From: Balanoglossus misakiensis | Taxonomy: Eukaryota > Hemichordata | DNA: 64,000 nt | Assembly: GCA_040954595.2 (NCBI GenBank) | Contig: CM082582.2 | Span: 9,734,001-9,798,000, forward strand | Reading direction: 5' to 3' | Translations under genes and position numbers: made by a program | Shown here: positions 12,901-26,690 of the stretch, in pieces | How positions within the stretch are numbered: position 1 is the first letter of the stretch | How the letters are laid out: each line of letters opens with the position of its first letter | The notes under the pieces: generated by a model | Databases searched by the model: none | Told to the model about the DNA's origin: nothing | Seen by the model: the letters and a program-made list of their open reading frames with translations, nothing else

Positions 12901-13391
12901 TAGCGGTGGTTATGTACTTCGTAGGAAATAGCAGGGGGTTAGTCATGTTAGTACTTAGTCTGACAGCAATACACATATTGACTGGTCATTGGGGAAATAC
13001 CACTGGCTACCTGAGGAATTTCGAGTTACCTATTTTTTGCTCCAGATTGTGTGGCTGTTTGGACAAACTTTCCACAATCTCCCAGTAGCATTTCTCTGAT
13101 GTAACGGATGCCATGGAATTCTTCGAAATGTACTTTCCGGAAATTACAAACCGGAACATATGGCCTTGCACTTGAAGGTTTCATGTCACAAGGGGAAATC
13201 AAGTGAATTGATGGGAAGCGAACTATGAAAGATCCATTGTGTTTTAATAGAAAAAAAAGAGTTTCTGATTTCAGAATGTGGGGGTTTTTGGCTGTTCGGT
13301 TTCTCGTGTTCACACGTCCTGAGTTAAAGTAACCTGAACTAGACTTTGAATACATGTAACGGTCTTGTTTCATTTCCACTTCAGATTCAGG
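9943..13391. other. intergenic stretch with a microsatellite
   Basis: No supported gene. It must hold the RBIS promoter and at least one non-coding RBIS leader exon, because the RBIS start codon lies just after an acceptor, but I could not place that exon. A trinucleotide microsatellite (ATC/GTC) occupies 10673-10726; the poly-aspartate frame read across it is not a gene. Confidence 0.45.
10673..10726. repeat. (ATC)n/(GTC)n microsatellite
   Basis: Runs of ATC flank a central block of GTC, about 18 trinucleotides in all. Confidence 0.9.
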
Positions 13392-15945
13392 ATGGGCAAA
13401 GCTGGTAAACAACGTGGCAAACAGAACAAGCCAGGTCATGAGAAAAGTGGCAGTGGACATCAGAAGGCATTCAAAGTGACGAATATCAAAGCCATGAAAT
13501 CCAAGAACAAAACGAAACCTGTTTCAACGAATTTGAAAAAGGTAAATGTCAGCCAGTCTAGAGTGGACTTTTCCTGTTTTAAACCCTGAAATCAAAAGGG
13601 ATCGATTCCAGACTGCAAATGTTACTAAGACATTTTGAACATGAATCTGGCCAGAACAAAGTCGCCCATGAAGTTGATAATGTCTGCATACCTCCAGGCT
13701 TGACAATGATATTGACTGTGTAGTGGAAATCTACACGCAAGTGTGTCAAAGCTATTAGCCAAATAACTTTTACAGTCTGTGCAAAACCATCAGAGTCATC
13801 TGTCAACTGCCTGGAGGTGTCAGAGCGATCAGGTCATGCAGAAGGGATTGCGAGTACCAGAAGTTAAAATAACAAAGTCTGAGAGATCCCTTCCATCTTG
13901 TCCGATTAAATTATGAGTGGGACGCTCCAATTTAAATTGAGTGGAAATCCAACAGTGGTGGTGGATGGTGGCAGTGTTATAGGGAAAATGGAAGGAAGAT
14001 ATTATTAGTCACGTAATAACAGTAAAAATACGCGTTCATACGTTTATTTCTATGGCCGTTTTCATTATTAATTTCATGATTCCTCCATATTACTTTTCAC
14101 AGTTAAATTTCCAAACAAGGAGTGAGGTCAGTAAGAATGATGTCACATACAAACAACTTCAATCAGAGCTACAAGCTGCAAAGATGATCAAACAAACCAA
14201 GCAGACAGTTCAAAAACAGGTACAGAGCAATATTAAACCTCTTATTGTCACTCGGTCTATCTCACATACACATGCACTTCAGTTCTCGTCATCCCCACAT
14301 ACTCAACCACTCACCCAACGGCCAAACACAAACACATTCCCCTAAACTTAACACCAGTTTGATAATCAGCAAAGGTAACTTTAACCAAGCCTTGTTTATT
14401 TGTGTGGCCACACTATAAGGTCAGAGTCTGGATCACGGAGACAGGATCCAGGATCAAGACTTTTTCTCCGATTGCCGAAAAGAATGTATTTCCACAAGCC
14501 AAAATCATGGAAAAAGTCATGCCGATTATTTCAGTGTTTATGTCTCAGCTGTGACTGATTGTAACAGTGTGCCTGTGAAAAGAAACTATTTGTTGTTCTA
14601 ACTCCAGGCTGTATTGGTAGCCTGCACGAAATGTTCCCATTTGTGATTGTGAAATGTAACAAAGTGGATTTGCAGTGAAGATGTATAAAGAAATACGAAC
14701 TCACATGTAGGGTGGTGGGTGTGGTGACAATGCACGTAGACAAAGTCAGTTCAAGCCTGTGAAATCTTTCCGCCTCATTTTCTGTCAGGGCTAAGCCCGG
14801 TGGATTCTGTTACAGCAAAGGGGAAAAGACAAGGGATTTACTTTAAGAAGTGATCAATTATCCATCAGCGTCAAAATAAAGATGATAATGGCACCCTTCA
14901 CAGTCTACTTAATGCAGTCAGTTTGGCCTGTAACTTGTTTTATTGGTACTTTAGGACAATTCAGGCAGACGTTTTTACCAGACGTTTTTCTTGCTAAGAG
15001 CTGGCTGTACTGCATCTGCATCCATCGGATAATTCTGACTTGACTCTCAGAATAATGAGGGTTTTACATCACATTACAGGAGTGCAGCTGGGTAACTTCA
15101 TTCCTTGAATTTGTCTGTTGCTATTTAATGGAACTGTCTTGCTTTTTAGTGGTTATTAGTCGACCTCAGTCTGGTATATGACGTTGTCTGTATATAAAAG
15201 CTCATCTGGTCCTGTTCTGTTCTGGTTGATGTCTGTGACAGTGTCTCAAGACTCATCAGTCTGTCTATCTGGCCCTATTACAAATGTCGAAGTCTCTGTT
15301 CTGTTTTGAAAGTGGACTAATTTGTATGACCTGTGTGTGACCTGTCGTACATCCTGGCACTTTGGCTGTTGTTGTGAGAGTCCATGTTTGGTTTCAGACT
15401 TGCCCGGTCATCCGTGCTGCTCTGCGACCACCATCTTTCAATAAAATAAAATTCCATTCCTTCTGATCACCAAAGCAAAAACATTGTTTGTTGTACGTCC
15501 ATTTGCCAAAGAACAACAAATATACTTGGGTGACAGGTATTCCAAGGCTAAGAAAAGTGGTCAGCTCTCATCACCCCCCCCCCCCCCCCCCCTCACCACC
15601 ACCACCGACACAGAAAAAGAATGCTTAATCTTCTGGTGCGGGCTTGTATGCATTGATCACATCAGTGTTGCCTCGTCCTCAGAGGATATTGAGTAACTCC
15701 TTGCCAAGTGTTGCAATTTGGATGAAACCTTGGCGGTGAAATCTGATGTGGGCGTATCGCTTACTGGGGTTGGGCCTGAGCGGTATATTTCATGGCTATC
15801 ACCTGATGACCTGTTTGTATACTCCAGTCTGATATTGTACATGTTCTGTTCCATTTCACAGAAACTCACGGCTAACAAGAGTGCCGAAGCGGAGAGACCA
15901 CCAGTAGACATGGACACAACCGCCAAAAAGTTCTCCTTACTCTGA
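13392..15945 (+). CDS. RBIS: RBIS (C8orf59) homologue, ribosome biogenesis factor
   Basis: Three coding exons, 13392-13541, 14103-14219 and 15862-15945, join in phase 0 to a 116-aa basic protein (human about 100 aa). Exon 1 carries the family signature: a lysine- and glycine-rich start, HQKAFKV, then KSKNKTKPVSTNLKK, which matches the KNKAKPVTTNLKKIN core of the vertebrate protein. Exon 2 is helical and rich in Q and K (YKQLQSELQAAKMIKQTKQ). The tail ends in KKFSLL. The start is preceded by an acceptor (CCACTTCAG) seven bases upstream, so the leader is spliced. In vertebrates the protein is nucleolar and supports ribosome production. It faces LRRCC1 tail to tail, a linkage I also recall from human 8q21. 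An AATAAA follows at 15957. Confidence 0.85.
15572..15610. repeat. poly-C tract in RBIS intron 2
   Basis: A run of about 18 C followed by ACC repeats lies within the second RBIS intron. Confidence 0.85.
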
Positions 15946-15956
15946 CATTTACTGCA

Positions 15957-15962
15957 AATAAA
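15957..15962 (+). terminator. RBIS: RBIS poly(A) signal
   Basis: AATAAA 12 bases after the TGA stop at 15943-15945. Confidence 0.6.
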
Positions 15963-18900
15963 GATAGTGTGGTATTTATAGATCAATAATGCATTGCCTG
16001 TCTGTATATTTAAATTAAAATTATCTGATCTGTGATGTACTAAAAATACTTGAGAATTTGACCGGAAACTGTGTTGAAAATGTCTAGGATCCCAAGCATC
16101 TCACAGTCTCTGTCAAAGAAGTAAGTATCATTTTATTCTTCAGTGGTTAAGATAAGGACCAGTGACTGTCTACTTTTCCTAACATGATCCATCATTTTAC
16201 CAGCCCACTATCATAGTCTGCCTATTTTTTTCTTGGCTGCAATATAAACATGCTGTCTGCTTTGCTCAAGCCAAGGAAAGACAGACGAGATACTAAAGCT
16301 ATCATTTTACCAGCTGCTTTGTACAATTTTGTTTGTAAAACTAATTGTTTCGTTCTGCCTATACTTTCAGAAGTTTCCCGCAACACATCAGAAAAGGAAA
16401 ATGAAGAGCAAGTTTCCCTTCGTGGAGGGACAATGATATGATGCATGTGGGCAATTATGATGTGCAGTCACTTCTAATTTACATATGCCCACATATGGTA
16501 AAAGAACATGTATGTTCTTATGATTATGCAGCAGTATAATTTTTTTGCAGCGTACACCCAGTAAATATCTGTGATAAGCTAGATCTCCACTTAGTTAAAT
16601 TTGCATAGATGACCATGTACTCTCTTAAGCCAACTGTTGACATCAACTGCCAAATAATGACATGGTTTTACGCCTAACGCCGGGCGAGTGGTGTGGTTCA
16701 GTGAAGGTCAAGTACACAGGGCATTAATTGGTGAAACTGAAGACAGCCTCTGGCAGAAGAACTTGATGAAGTTATGCGTTATCTTGTACATCGACAACTT
16801 GCCTTAGATGGACACCAAAGTTGTCTGGTCGAAAGATCATTTGGAAACAAACTCATTTGGGACTGTGTAACAAATTACACAGTTCATTCTATGTGGCAGT
16901 CTGAAAATTTGCTGTTAGATTCATCAATCATCAGACGGCCATGGGAGTTAATCTCTTCATTGCTTTCATACTCCGGGAATTTCCACAGGATAGTTTTTTT
17001 CCTTGTCTAAACTCCTGGACACAATGTATCACAAACAACCGCCGAAACGCCAGACTCAATCATAACATAATTTGCGACTAATCTTTTTTTGCGCCGCGAT
17101 CAAAGGTAACCAGACCCTGGCGACTGTGGTGTGTACCTTTCTTTATTATGTCTAAACCAGGCGGAACTGGGCGATAACTAGACAAACTTAGCTGTGAAGT
17201 GTGCTGTAGCCCCACTTCAGGCGGCATTGTGCCTGCGCGAAACCGTTGTGGGGAACCTGAATAGCTGATGAAATGAGGCGTGCAAGTCTTCGTGTCCTGT
17301 GTCCGGCCTGTAAGATAATCTTGTAAAACAATGTCAGGGCGTGCAGATGCCAGCAAGTGGATACATTGGATAGTTTCTGATTACAGAAGGATAAGGCAGG
17401 CTAGCTGACCATACTTTGCAAAGCAGAGAGACACACATGCAGCAAAGGCTGACACTTCTCAGCCAAGGACTTGTAATGATGATGCGGTGATGAAAGATGT
17501 CTTTATGTTTTACGTAAACTTTGCCAGAGCTAACATTCATGATGACAACTGGAATTTGGAACAGGAGAAAACATGCACAGGAATGTGTGTGATCCATATA
17601 GGTCCAGAACCTTACCGTCTGATTCAGGTTCATTTGTGTGGATGAGTCTGTAATAGAATATAGCAACACACTGGCAACCTATACACTCTAGTTGAACTTA
17701 GACAAGTGCCTCTCAGCTTCAAATGACGGCTCTACCATACAACTACCACTCAAATACCAACTCAAATAACGCAATCATTACATTTTCTTTACATGCGTGA
17801 TATTATGTGTCACCAGAAATCAAAGGTACATTTTGTGTTTAGTGTTCCCTCTTGTACTGGTACAGTTTCGGGTTAACCGCCAATCAAAAGTTGAAGTCAT
17901 GGGAAAATGATCTTAATTGTTGTTCCTGAAGAGGGACCAGACTTCTCAACTCTTTCACGGTCTGTTACAGATCCGTTAATTTAATCATCCAAATAGTTTT
18001 GACCTGATTCTATCCATTTGACCTTTCGGGCATAAAATGTAAATAACCCCAGGGTGGTGTTTTCTGTGTGCATACTCCAGTTTTTGTAACAAACTTATAA
18101 ATCAGATGTATATTGGTGGACAATGTGCCGGCGGGGTCAAAAGTTGCAGCCAATATTTACATACCAGACTCATCTAGCTAGTAATTTAGGGGTGATTTAT
18201 CAGAGCAAATGATAGTTCTAAGTCGTAAAGAATGACACGTTTTCACATCGATGGCATACAGGACTGAGTTTTTCTCTTGTGTCGATCTGCCTTGCTGGTC
18301 ATTACTCCCACGGATTGAAGAAGTGTGGAGATGTTTGCGATATGAGACAAAGATTCTCCCAGGCTAAACCAGTTTCTGACAGCTTAAATGTGTGATAATT
18401 TCATCCCAGACAAAGTTGTACCGTGTTCGATCCTTAACAGATGGCCCATTTACGTATGTGGAAGTTCATTTTGTGTTCAAACATATGTCAGTTCCATTTT
18501 CCAATGTATACTTCATCGAACTGTAACGACTCAATAGGAGGTTGTTTTCAGTAAGCTTGTGGAGAAGAGTTGTACGATACATCTGTCACATCATTTCTGG
18601 TACAAGTTAAGAGCACCATGTAAAATTCCCTGCAAGTTTCGACGCAACACAACTCGACAGCTGTGACTTGTCTGAATCCTGAAGTGAAAGTTCAAACTCC
18701 CTGTTGTGTACATTGCATCGTATTACATGTCCATATCCCAGAAGCAATCCAAAGAAAGGACAGAAATTTATTTGTGTGTTCCATTCAGAGGAAGTTTACT
18801 TGGGGAAACATAAATAATGTTGTTTTCCTCTGTCTTTCAAAGAATGCTGTTTTCTTCCGGAATCAACAGGATATGAATCACTACAGGTAGACAATAGGGA

Positions 18901-19623
18901 TTGATGTTGTCTGTTGCCATTCCACTAAAGGCCTGGTGTATGTAACAGCATCCTCTCGTGTCAAATCTATGTGACCATTTGTTTTTTCTTTGGTGAAATT
19001 TGGGCACAATTATGTTGGATGTTGAAAAATTCACACAAGGTTGATATTTGTGGAATATGTAAAAGGCAAATAGAAACTTTTGAATACATTTATCTAGTTC
19101 AACAAAACCACAAGGACAAAAATGTACAAAGTATTTTTTTTGTTTATTTGCAAAAAGCTTTTTTTAGTTACATTTTGATTGGTAACAAAAATACATGGAT
19201 TTGAATTCTACTAATCAAAAATGTTTAAATCTTATAATGATTTGAAATCGTATGCTAATTTCTTTTGCTAACATATGTATATTTATTTTGGTTTTGTATG
19301 TTCTGTGTAGTCAGTTTCCATAGTTACTCAATTTTGGAAAATCTATGTTGTAATGTATTTTGACTATTCAAATTGAAATTAGTAGCAACTCAGCTGAATA
19401 TATACATGTCACAAGAGTTCATATTTCATATAAATATAATTAGGTAATATCAGAAATATTTACAGATGGTTTGTCAATCACAAGATCAGTGATTTCGTTC
19501 TCTGTGACATAAATTTTCACATAGTACCGATGCAGTTAGTTTGTCATCTCGACGTGAAGGTACAACAATCACGCCTGCAGTTCTTGACATTCATCGTACT
19601 GAGAAAGTCGGCCATTTTGATGA
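15963..19623. other. region between two convergent genes, no gene seen
   Basis: This lies between the 3' ends of RBIS and LRRCC1. It should contain the LRRCC1 3' UTR, whose AT-rich end near 19.2-19.5 kb holds a minus-strand AATAAA at 19282-19287. I find no tract like E2F5, which in human lies between these two genes, and no splice-bounded exons. Confidence 0.5.
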
Positions 19624-22600
19624 CTATTTCAGATCTTCCTGCAGATCAGTGAATGCGCGGGTGACCCTGGCAATCTTCTCCTCCATGGCTTTTTTGCTGT
19701 TTGCCGTCTCCACGAGTAGCTGCCTCATCTCCTCCTCAACTTCAAGCACCTGGGTGGGGGGAGAGGGGAGGGGAAACGTGTCAATATTAGAAGTATAGAA
19801 AGTATTCTGTCACTGCCAAGTGAGAATGATGCCAAATTCTACAAAAACAGCACAAGCGAAAATACATGTATTACATTATTACACTGACCCTCTCATTGGC
19901 TCCTTCGATCTCGTGTTGCTTTTCCCGGTGCAGTTGTTCCATTTGATCCTCGTGGCTTCTCTGTGCTGCTTCCAGCTGTTTGCGGAATGCATCATCCACG
20001 GATCTCAGCCTCTCCGCTGACAATCTGGTCATGGAGAAACCAAAAGCACGTCTGAATATTTTTTTTTGCCAAACGGACCTCCACAAACCAGGCCCTATGC
20101 AGGATTGTCTAATCACACATCTGATGTTTACCGTACTCACTTTTCAGAAGCTATGGCTTTATCTCTTTCATCTTTCAATGTCCTCTCCTTCTCCTCATAG
20201 TTTTCTTTGACCTTCTTGACCTGGGATTCCAAGGTGCCGATCAGCTCGGCCCTCTCCTTCCATTTCTTGTCAAGTGCTCTGGACGGGAGAAAAAAAATGA
20301 CAGTCAGACATCTGAGACTGATTCAAAATGACTGCTGTATGTCTTTGAGATGGTATGGATCACCATTCACGTGTGTACAGAACTGGCAAAAAACTTTGTG
20401 AAAAATCATGCCATATTAGACATTTTTTACATTTCCAAGGTAACACACACAAGGTAGTGATCACTTACTGGTGGGCGCTTCTACTCTCATCCAGTTCTGA
20501 CTGCAATTCGGCCACTTGTTGTTTCAATTGTTCCTTCCTGTCCGACAATCTCTCAATGCCGTCCTGTAACTCCTGATTTGCCGTTTTCTCTTCTCCCAGT
20601 TGTTCCTCCAACGTTTTCTGGATCTTCAGAGATTCTTCGCGGGCTTCTCTTATTTCATTGTCTCTTTCCACCAGACCCTATGTTACATGAAACGGGACAG
20701 AAAGTTAACCCTCTGAACGCCATAGTCAACATGTCACCATTTTTCACAAATTTAACCTCACAACTTATTTTTCTACAATTTTCATCAAGACCTGTCTGCC
20801 ATTTTGCAATATCTGCACAAGACTTCAAAACAAAACCACTTACTTCCTTTAAGTTCCTTATGGTATCAGTCTGATCTTCGATCATCTTAGTTTTGATCTT
20901 CAATGCGTCTTGAGATCTCTCGTCCTGTTTCTTCAGGGCAGACACCTCAGCTGTCAACGCGTCTATTCTGGCTTCCAGACGACCTCTGTCTTGGGCAAGG
21001 TTGGCACCTGAGAAAGTCACACACACAGAGAATCAGCAATATGTACATGTGTCTCAGTTGCTTACATTTCACTTTCTCTCTAACAGAGCATTGACATGAT
21101 TTTTTCATGACATAAAAACTTCTCCCCACACACCTTGGCTAGCTAATTCTTGACTCCACAATCTCTTTTCAGCGCGCAGACCTTCAATTAACGACTCCTG
21201 AGCTGTGATCTGCGACTGTAATTTGCTCTTGTCTTGTTTCAACATTTCCATTTGAACCATTCTTCGTCTGGCTTCATCCAAATGAGCTTCCACTGTCTGA
21301 AGACGCTCCTGCAGTAAAACAATTCAGACATGAAAGCTATCTTTTTCATACGTTAGACTGAGTGCAACAATATAAGAAAAGTTGACAGTGCACGTTTTCA
21401 GGGCTGTGTACGGCTAGATAGGAATTGTACATAAAAGGTAAAAATGACAAACCTTAGCTTCAGTTAGTGCCTCTTGTTTCGACTTGGACAACTCAGTAAG
21501 TCTACCCTTCTGTTCCTTCACCATCTAAATAAATAAATAGTTTGTGTTCATCATCAGTTTATACCATTTGAAGAAAATTTGTTCTTGTCTACGTCAAACA
21601 TCTTTAGGAGAAAGCTAATATACAACAGTTTTTCCAGAGTTACTTGGCTGATTATGGACTATTTTATAACTCTTACCGCTGTGAGTTCATTCACCAGATT
21701 GGTAGCTTTCTTCTCTTTCTCCAAGGCACCTAGTAGTGACTGTTTGTGTGTTGCAGCTTCTTCTGATGTCCTCTCAAAGGCTTCTTGCACCTGTAATGAA
21801 TAAGGCAGATTTGCTAAGAGCCGATTGACAGCATAGAGATTTCAGAAACGTGGTGGAGGGGGGGGGGGGTAAATTTGATAAAATGGGGCAGCTTTCCTAA
21901 CACTCACAATTACAGGAACAGTTAACAGCCCCCCCCCCCCCCCCCAATTCTTACCTCCCTGAATCGGTTAGCTTCAATCTGTAAGGCCAGTCTGAACTCG
22001 TCTTCCAAGTCCTGATATTGCCTGGCTGCAGCATCAATCCTGTACATAAGAATGAGAGAGAGAAAAATTTATGGCAAAAGCTCTGGTTCTGATTTCTCAG
22101 TAGAGTAATAGTGTGAGAAAAATCATCCTAAAGTAACTGTCATTACGCCCCCAAAAATACACTCACCTTTCTTTATACAACCTGATGTCAACCTCACTTC
22201 GTTCCTTTTCTTTCTCCACAGCTTTGATGAGAATGTCTTGAATCTCTTTGCTGTCCAAACTGTACCTGTTTTGTTGATTTTCTCTGTGCACAACAAAACA
22301 CACCAGCAAGATAAATATCAAAACAAAAATAATCTTGAATACCGAGGTTCTCCTTGATAAACACTTTCCATTCAAAATTTGCACTGCAAAAGAAAACTTC
22401 TAGGAATTGTAAGCATGTACTTTTTCTCTTGAACAGCCAGCAATTTGTTTTTTTTTTGTTTCTGACCCCAACCTTTCAACTACAACCCCAGGTAGCCATG
22501 GCCACTGCACGAGAGAACCAATCAGCACTCTCACCTGTGCTCTTGCTCTCGAATGGCCAGCAGTTCTTGCAGCTGTTGTATTTTGTCTTCGTGTTTTTTC

Positions 22601-25600
22601 GTCATGTTTCTGAGTAAATCCACTTCCCTGTTGGCGGCCGCTGCTCTCATCTGAAATTCCTGGGTCTTCTTGGCCTGAGTGGAAATTTTTGAGGAAACCA
22701 GTTCATATTTTGGCTGTGGCTAGTTCTCCACATCTACATGTATATACCGTCATCATTTCACCACATGCTGAACACCAGTGGCATTCACCCCCCCCCTCCC
22801 CCTCCGTACATGGATTCAACCACAGCATCAACAACCTACCAGGGTTGAACCACACTTCTGTGGTGTACGGGTGAAACGCTGCAAGATCACTGACCTCATG
22901 AGCTTGTTGCTGTAGTCGTCCATTCTCAGCTTTGGCAGCAGTGGCTTCCATTGCTCTCAGAGCTCTTCTCTGCTCTTCCTCCGCCTCTTGGCATGCCTCG
23001 TACTTCTCAGCCAAGTCAGTTAAATTTGCCTGTATTAAAAAAAAGTGTTCAAGTAACATACATTCATAACAAGCCTTGTCATCATTGTCATCAAGTGACC
23101 ACTGATTCTTTCAATAAATACTTTGTTTTTCTTTCAACTGATACAGGTAAAGATTTCAGTTTGGTAAGAATTTTTTTTTTCACATCTACAACTGCAAAGG
23201 AACACAACTATAAATCTAAGTTAATGCAACAAACCTCCAATTCTTGGACTTTGTTTTCTAACTTTGTCTTGGCTTCTTTCTCGTTCATCAACGCATGCTT
23301 CAGTCTGCTGGTGGCTTCTATGGCAACGCCCTGCAGGTCGCGCTCATCTGTAACTACACACATACAGCACAACAGGAATTAATTACTCTGCAACCAGGAC
23401 AACTCTTCACAAGTGGGCTCTGTCAGCTTCATAGATGTGATTGCAGGAAGAAGGAGTTAAGAAAGAGAGAGCTAATGATTTGTGTATGATTAACCCCATG
23501 TAATGACAGTGAATCTAACCTTTGGATTGTAATTCTTTGATGTGGTCTACCAGCTTCCTGGCTGCCTGCTCCGCCTTCCATCGTCTCTCTCTTTCACTGT
23601 CCAGTTCCTGCATCAGTGCCTGTGAATAAAGGGGAGGGAGGGAGTGAGGGGGAGGGAGATTACATCACTCTGTATGTCAGTGGATGGAGATTTGGTCACT
23701 GGTGAAAATGTCAATCAGAACTATGCTTGCGATTGGCTAGAGTGTTACTGGAATTGTCTACTGATCGACAGAAGTGAGTTACACCTCTATGCTTGTATGT
23801 GTATGCGATGTCAAGAAATAATGCTTACCAGTTTGTCTGCATCTTCCTGCACACTGGTCGGCACCACTCGTTCAGGAAATTGGTCCGTCCCGCTGGTTGG
23901 TGAACTTGAACGTGGTCCTCTTCTGCTCAGTGTATCACGACTAGCAGTGCTGGATGAACTGTTAGAAAAATAGGAGAAACAGTTTTTCAAAAAAATTTTC
24001 ATCCATGTATCACCTCGTTTTCTGTAACTATGATTTCAGTGATTGATCCAGGATTTTGTAGGACTTTCTAAGAGCTTAGACACCTTCTAATTCTGTGTAC
24101 CTTATTCCTTTTGTCTTCACAGCCTTTCCTTTTTCCGTTCTCCCTGGCACACTTTTCTTGATTTGAGGTCCTGTTCGTCCTCCACTTTTCAATTTCTTCC
24201 CCTTTCCTTCGCTGCTGGCTTTGGTCTTTTCCGCTTCACTGTCATCCGTTTCTGCATCTGAAATTCAGTGATATAGCATCACAGCCATGGGCACACACCT
24301 AGTGTGAGAGATTTCTGTGAATGAACCTATCGTCCACTTGGGCTACCTCATGCACAAGGTGTGACAGCAACCCCCTTAAGATATACATATACTTGTAAGT
24401 TTGCTGTCTCTACCTCTTTTTCCAGGAAATTTCTTTCTCTTCCTCTCCTCAGAAGCACTCCTCTTCCCAACAACATCAACAGATGAACTTGTTTCTGTGG
24501 TTTCCTCATCATCTCCTCCCTAAAAATTAAGTGATCACGTAGAAAAACAGAATTGGCTACTTGGTACAGTCCAGATCAAAACACCTATTCTAATTAGCTA
24601 ACATAGGGCTAATACTGGATTGGTCAAGTTACCTAAATACCACAATTACATTAATCACTGCGCAAAGAAACCCTACCTCTCTCCTGTACATGAGATCTGC
24701 GAGCTGGTGCTCTAACTTTTCCAGTCTTATCTCGTGGTCAGTTGGGATCTTCCTACCGTGTGGAAACTTGGCCTGAAAAATAGACAGAAGGTTGGAGAAT
24801 AGGAAGAAAACTTGCCAATGATATCAAAGGTCACCAGAGGGGTCTGGATGCAAAGAGATACTGAAAAGTGGTGTGTTTTGGAACATCTCATTGCAGGATA
24901 CTGGATATGAAAGAAGAGGATCTTTACCTTACTTCTGGGCGAAGGCAGCCTGGCTGCCGTTACTCTGACCTCGGGGGAACTCTCCTGGTCAGTTGTTGTT
25001 GTAGTTTGCTCCGTCGTTGTGCCTCTCTGCCGGAACTGGTCCAGTGCTTTTTCAATTCTTGGGAATGCCAGGTGTATCAGATTTTCCTGTAATTTGGAAA
25101 AAGGCATGTTTTCAAGTATGCACAAGTATGTTGTTGCATAATGTGTTCATAAAATACGGTAGATTGAATTGCATCACTGACACTGTGGATGAAACAGTGC
25201 TTTCATTTCAATGTTCCTATACTTACCTGTGTCTCTGAGGGTGCAGGAGCTGGCTGTCCGGGATTAGGGGCTGAAGACATGAGATAGTCCAAATAATCCT
25301 CGAGACCTGCTCAAGAGAAAGGAAGATTATTACACAGTGGTTCTTTCAATATTGCCAAATTGATCTTTTTCATCAAAGCAACAGCATCTTGAAACTGCAA
25401 TCCTTTCACTCACTGTCACCTCACATCTTAATGTATCATCATGCTCTATCCTCGCACACATTGGTCAAATGTGTATTTGCTCTGTCTACAGCTTATACCT
25501 GGAATGTCGGAGAGTCCGTTGTCTTTCTCAACAACTTGACCATTTCTGTCAGTACCATCAAGAACATCCAACTGGGGAACGGAATGCATTATTCCCGAAC

Positions 25601-26427
25601 GATATCCTACACACAAAAGAAATAAATTTCCAGTAGTTAAGTAAATTTAATTGCTAATGAATGTATTTATTAGCATGGCCACTACCTTAGAGCACCATCA
25701 GATATTAACTTAGATCCTAACCTGGAAGCTGACATATTGGGTTTTCACTCCCATCATGCATCAGTGTGACATCACTCAGATGGATGCAGCCAATCAGACA
25801 CTCCACGATGTGATTGACAGAACTGATCTGGTTGCCATGGAGATCTAATTTCTTCAGTTGGTAGTCTGGTCCTTGCAGCTCAATCAGTCCGCTCAAATCG
25901 ACGATGTTGTTGTAGGATAAATTTAATTTGGTCAAAGATCTGTCAGGAAAAAAAGGGATGATTGATGCTCATCACTCAGAGATTTCCAACCTTCCAAGTC
26001 TTGTCTTACATTTTTATACAATGATACTGTTTTTACCAATGTACTCATGTATGGTGTGTGTGTGTGGGGGGGGGGGGGGGGGTAGTGTGACATGTACTTA
26101 CACAAGTCCCGTGAGGCCTTTCACCACAGAGATTCTGTTGCATGACAAATTCAGAGTCTTCAGCGACACAAGCCCCTCTAATCCTTCAATCTGACTGATC
26201 AGGTTGGAGGAAAGATCCAAATGTTTCAAAGTCCTCAGATGGTGAAGGTTTTCAATTCTGGGAATGTTGTTACAGTGGAGGTTCAAAGTCTGCACCTGTC
26301 CCCTCAGTGGGACTTCGTGTAAACTGTTGATATTGGCGTCAATGAGAACAACTTCGTGTGGTGAATCTAATTCTAAGAACTCTTCCGACATTCCAGTCAA
26401 CTTCACCTTCAGATTTTTCCCACTCAT
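19624..26427 (-). CDS. LRRCC1: LRRCC1 homologue, centriolar LRR and coiled-coil protein
   Basis: Complete gene: 23 coding exons joining in frame to 1067 aa (human about 1030). Exons in coding order: 26102-26427, 25722-25939, 25499-25606, 25227-25306, 24928-25086, 24677-24772, 24414-24519, 24101-24257, 23829-23958, 23520-23619, 23235-23347, 22895-23029, 22535-22674, 22167-22283, 21955-22039, 21677-21790, 21453-21524, 21134-21308, 20844-21007, 20469-20677, 20141-20278, 19889-20024, 19624-19749. The N-terminus has SDS22-like leucine-rich repeats (LNLHCNNIPRIE, LDLSSNLISQIEGL, LNLSCNRISVVKGL, LNLSYNNIVDLSGL) capped by NPICQLPGYR. A basic, serine-rich linker follows, then continuous coiled coil containing AQDRGRLEA, KTKMIEDQTDTIRNLKE and RKEQLKQQVAELQ, all close to vertebrate LRRCC1. 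LRRCC1 (CLERC) sits at centrioles and centrosomes and supports spindle poles and cilia. ATG 26427 follows an acceptor (TTTACAG), so the leader is spliced. Confidence 0.93.
26055..26083. repeat. (TG)n followed by poly-G
   Basis: GTGTGTGTGT runs into about 17 G within the LRRCC1 intron between exons coding for the leucine-rich repeats. Confidence 0.85.
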
Positions 26428-26628
26428 TTTGACAATCTGTAAATATATTGACAGAAGTACAGAGAATCATTTGTTTATTTGTAGAAAGTGATAAGCTAGT
26501 TTCCATGGATACACAAACACATAATGTCGTAATGACACAAAGTCATGCTAATAGTAATGCTAAGGCGGTGGCAGGACTACGGATTAACACGCTACACGAC
26601 CATGCCGAACGATCGAAACCTGATGGAG

Positions 26629-26690
26629 CTACCGTGACAGTAGCTCTGCGTGGCAGGGCTGTCCTGCCACGCAGAGCTACCGTGACAGTA
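26629..26690. repeat. perfect hairpin flanked by 15-bp direct repeats
   Basis: AGCTCTGCGTGGCAGG (26642-26657) is followed by a 5-base loop and its exact complement (26663-26678). The hairpin is bracketed by two copies of GCTACCGTGACAGTA (26629-26643 and 26676-26690). It lies in the first LRRCC1 intron. Confidence 0.85.

Noticed and set aside
15963-19623. E2F5 between RBIS and LRRCC1
   Set aside because: Looked for because of human gene order; no DNA-binding or dimerisation motif was found in any frame.
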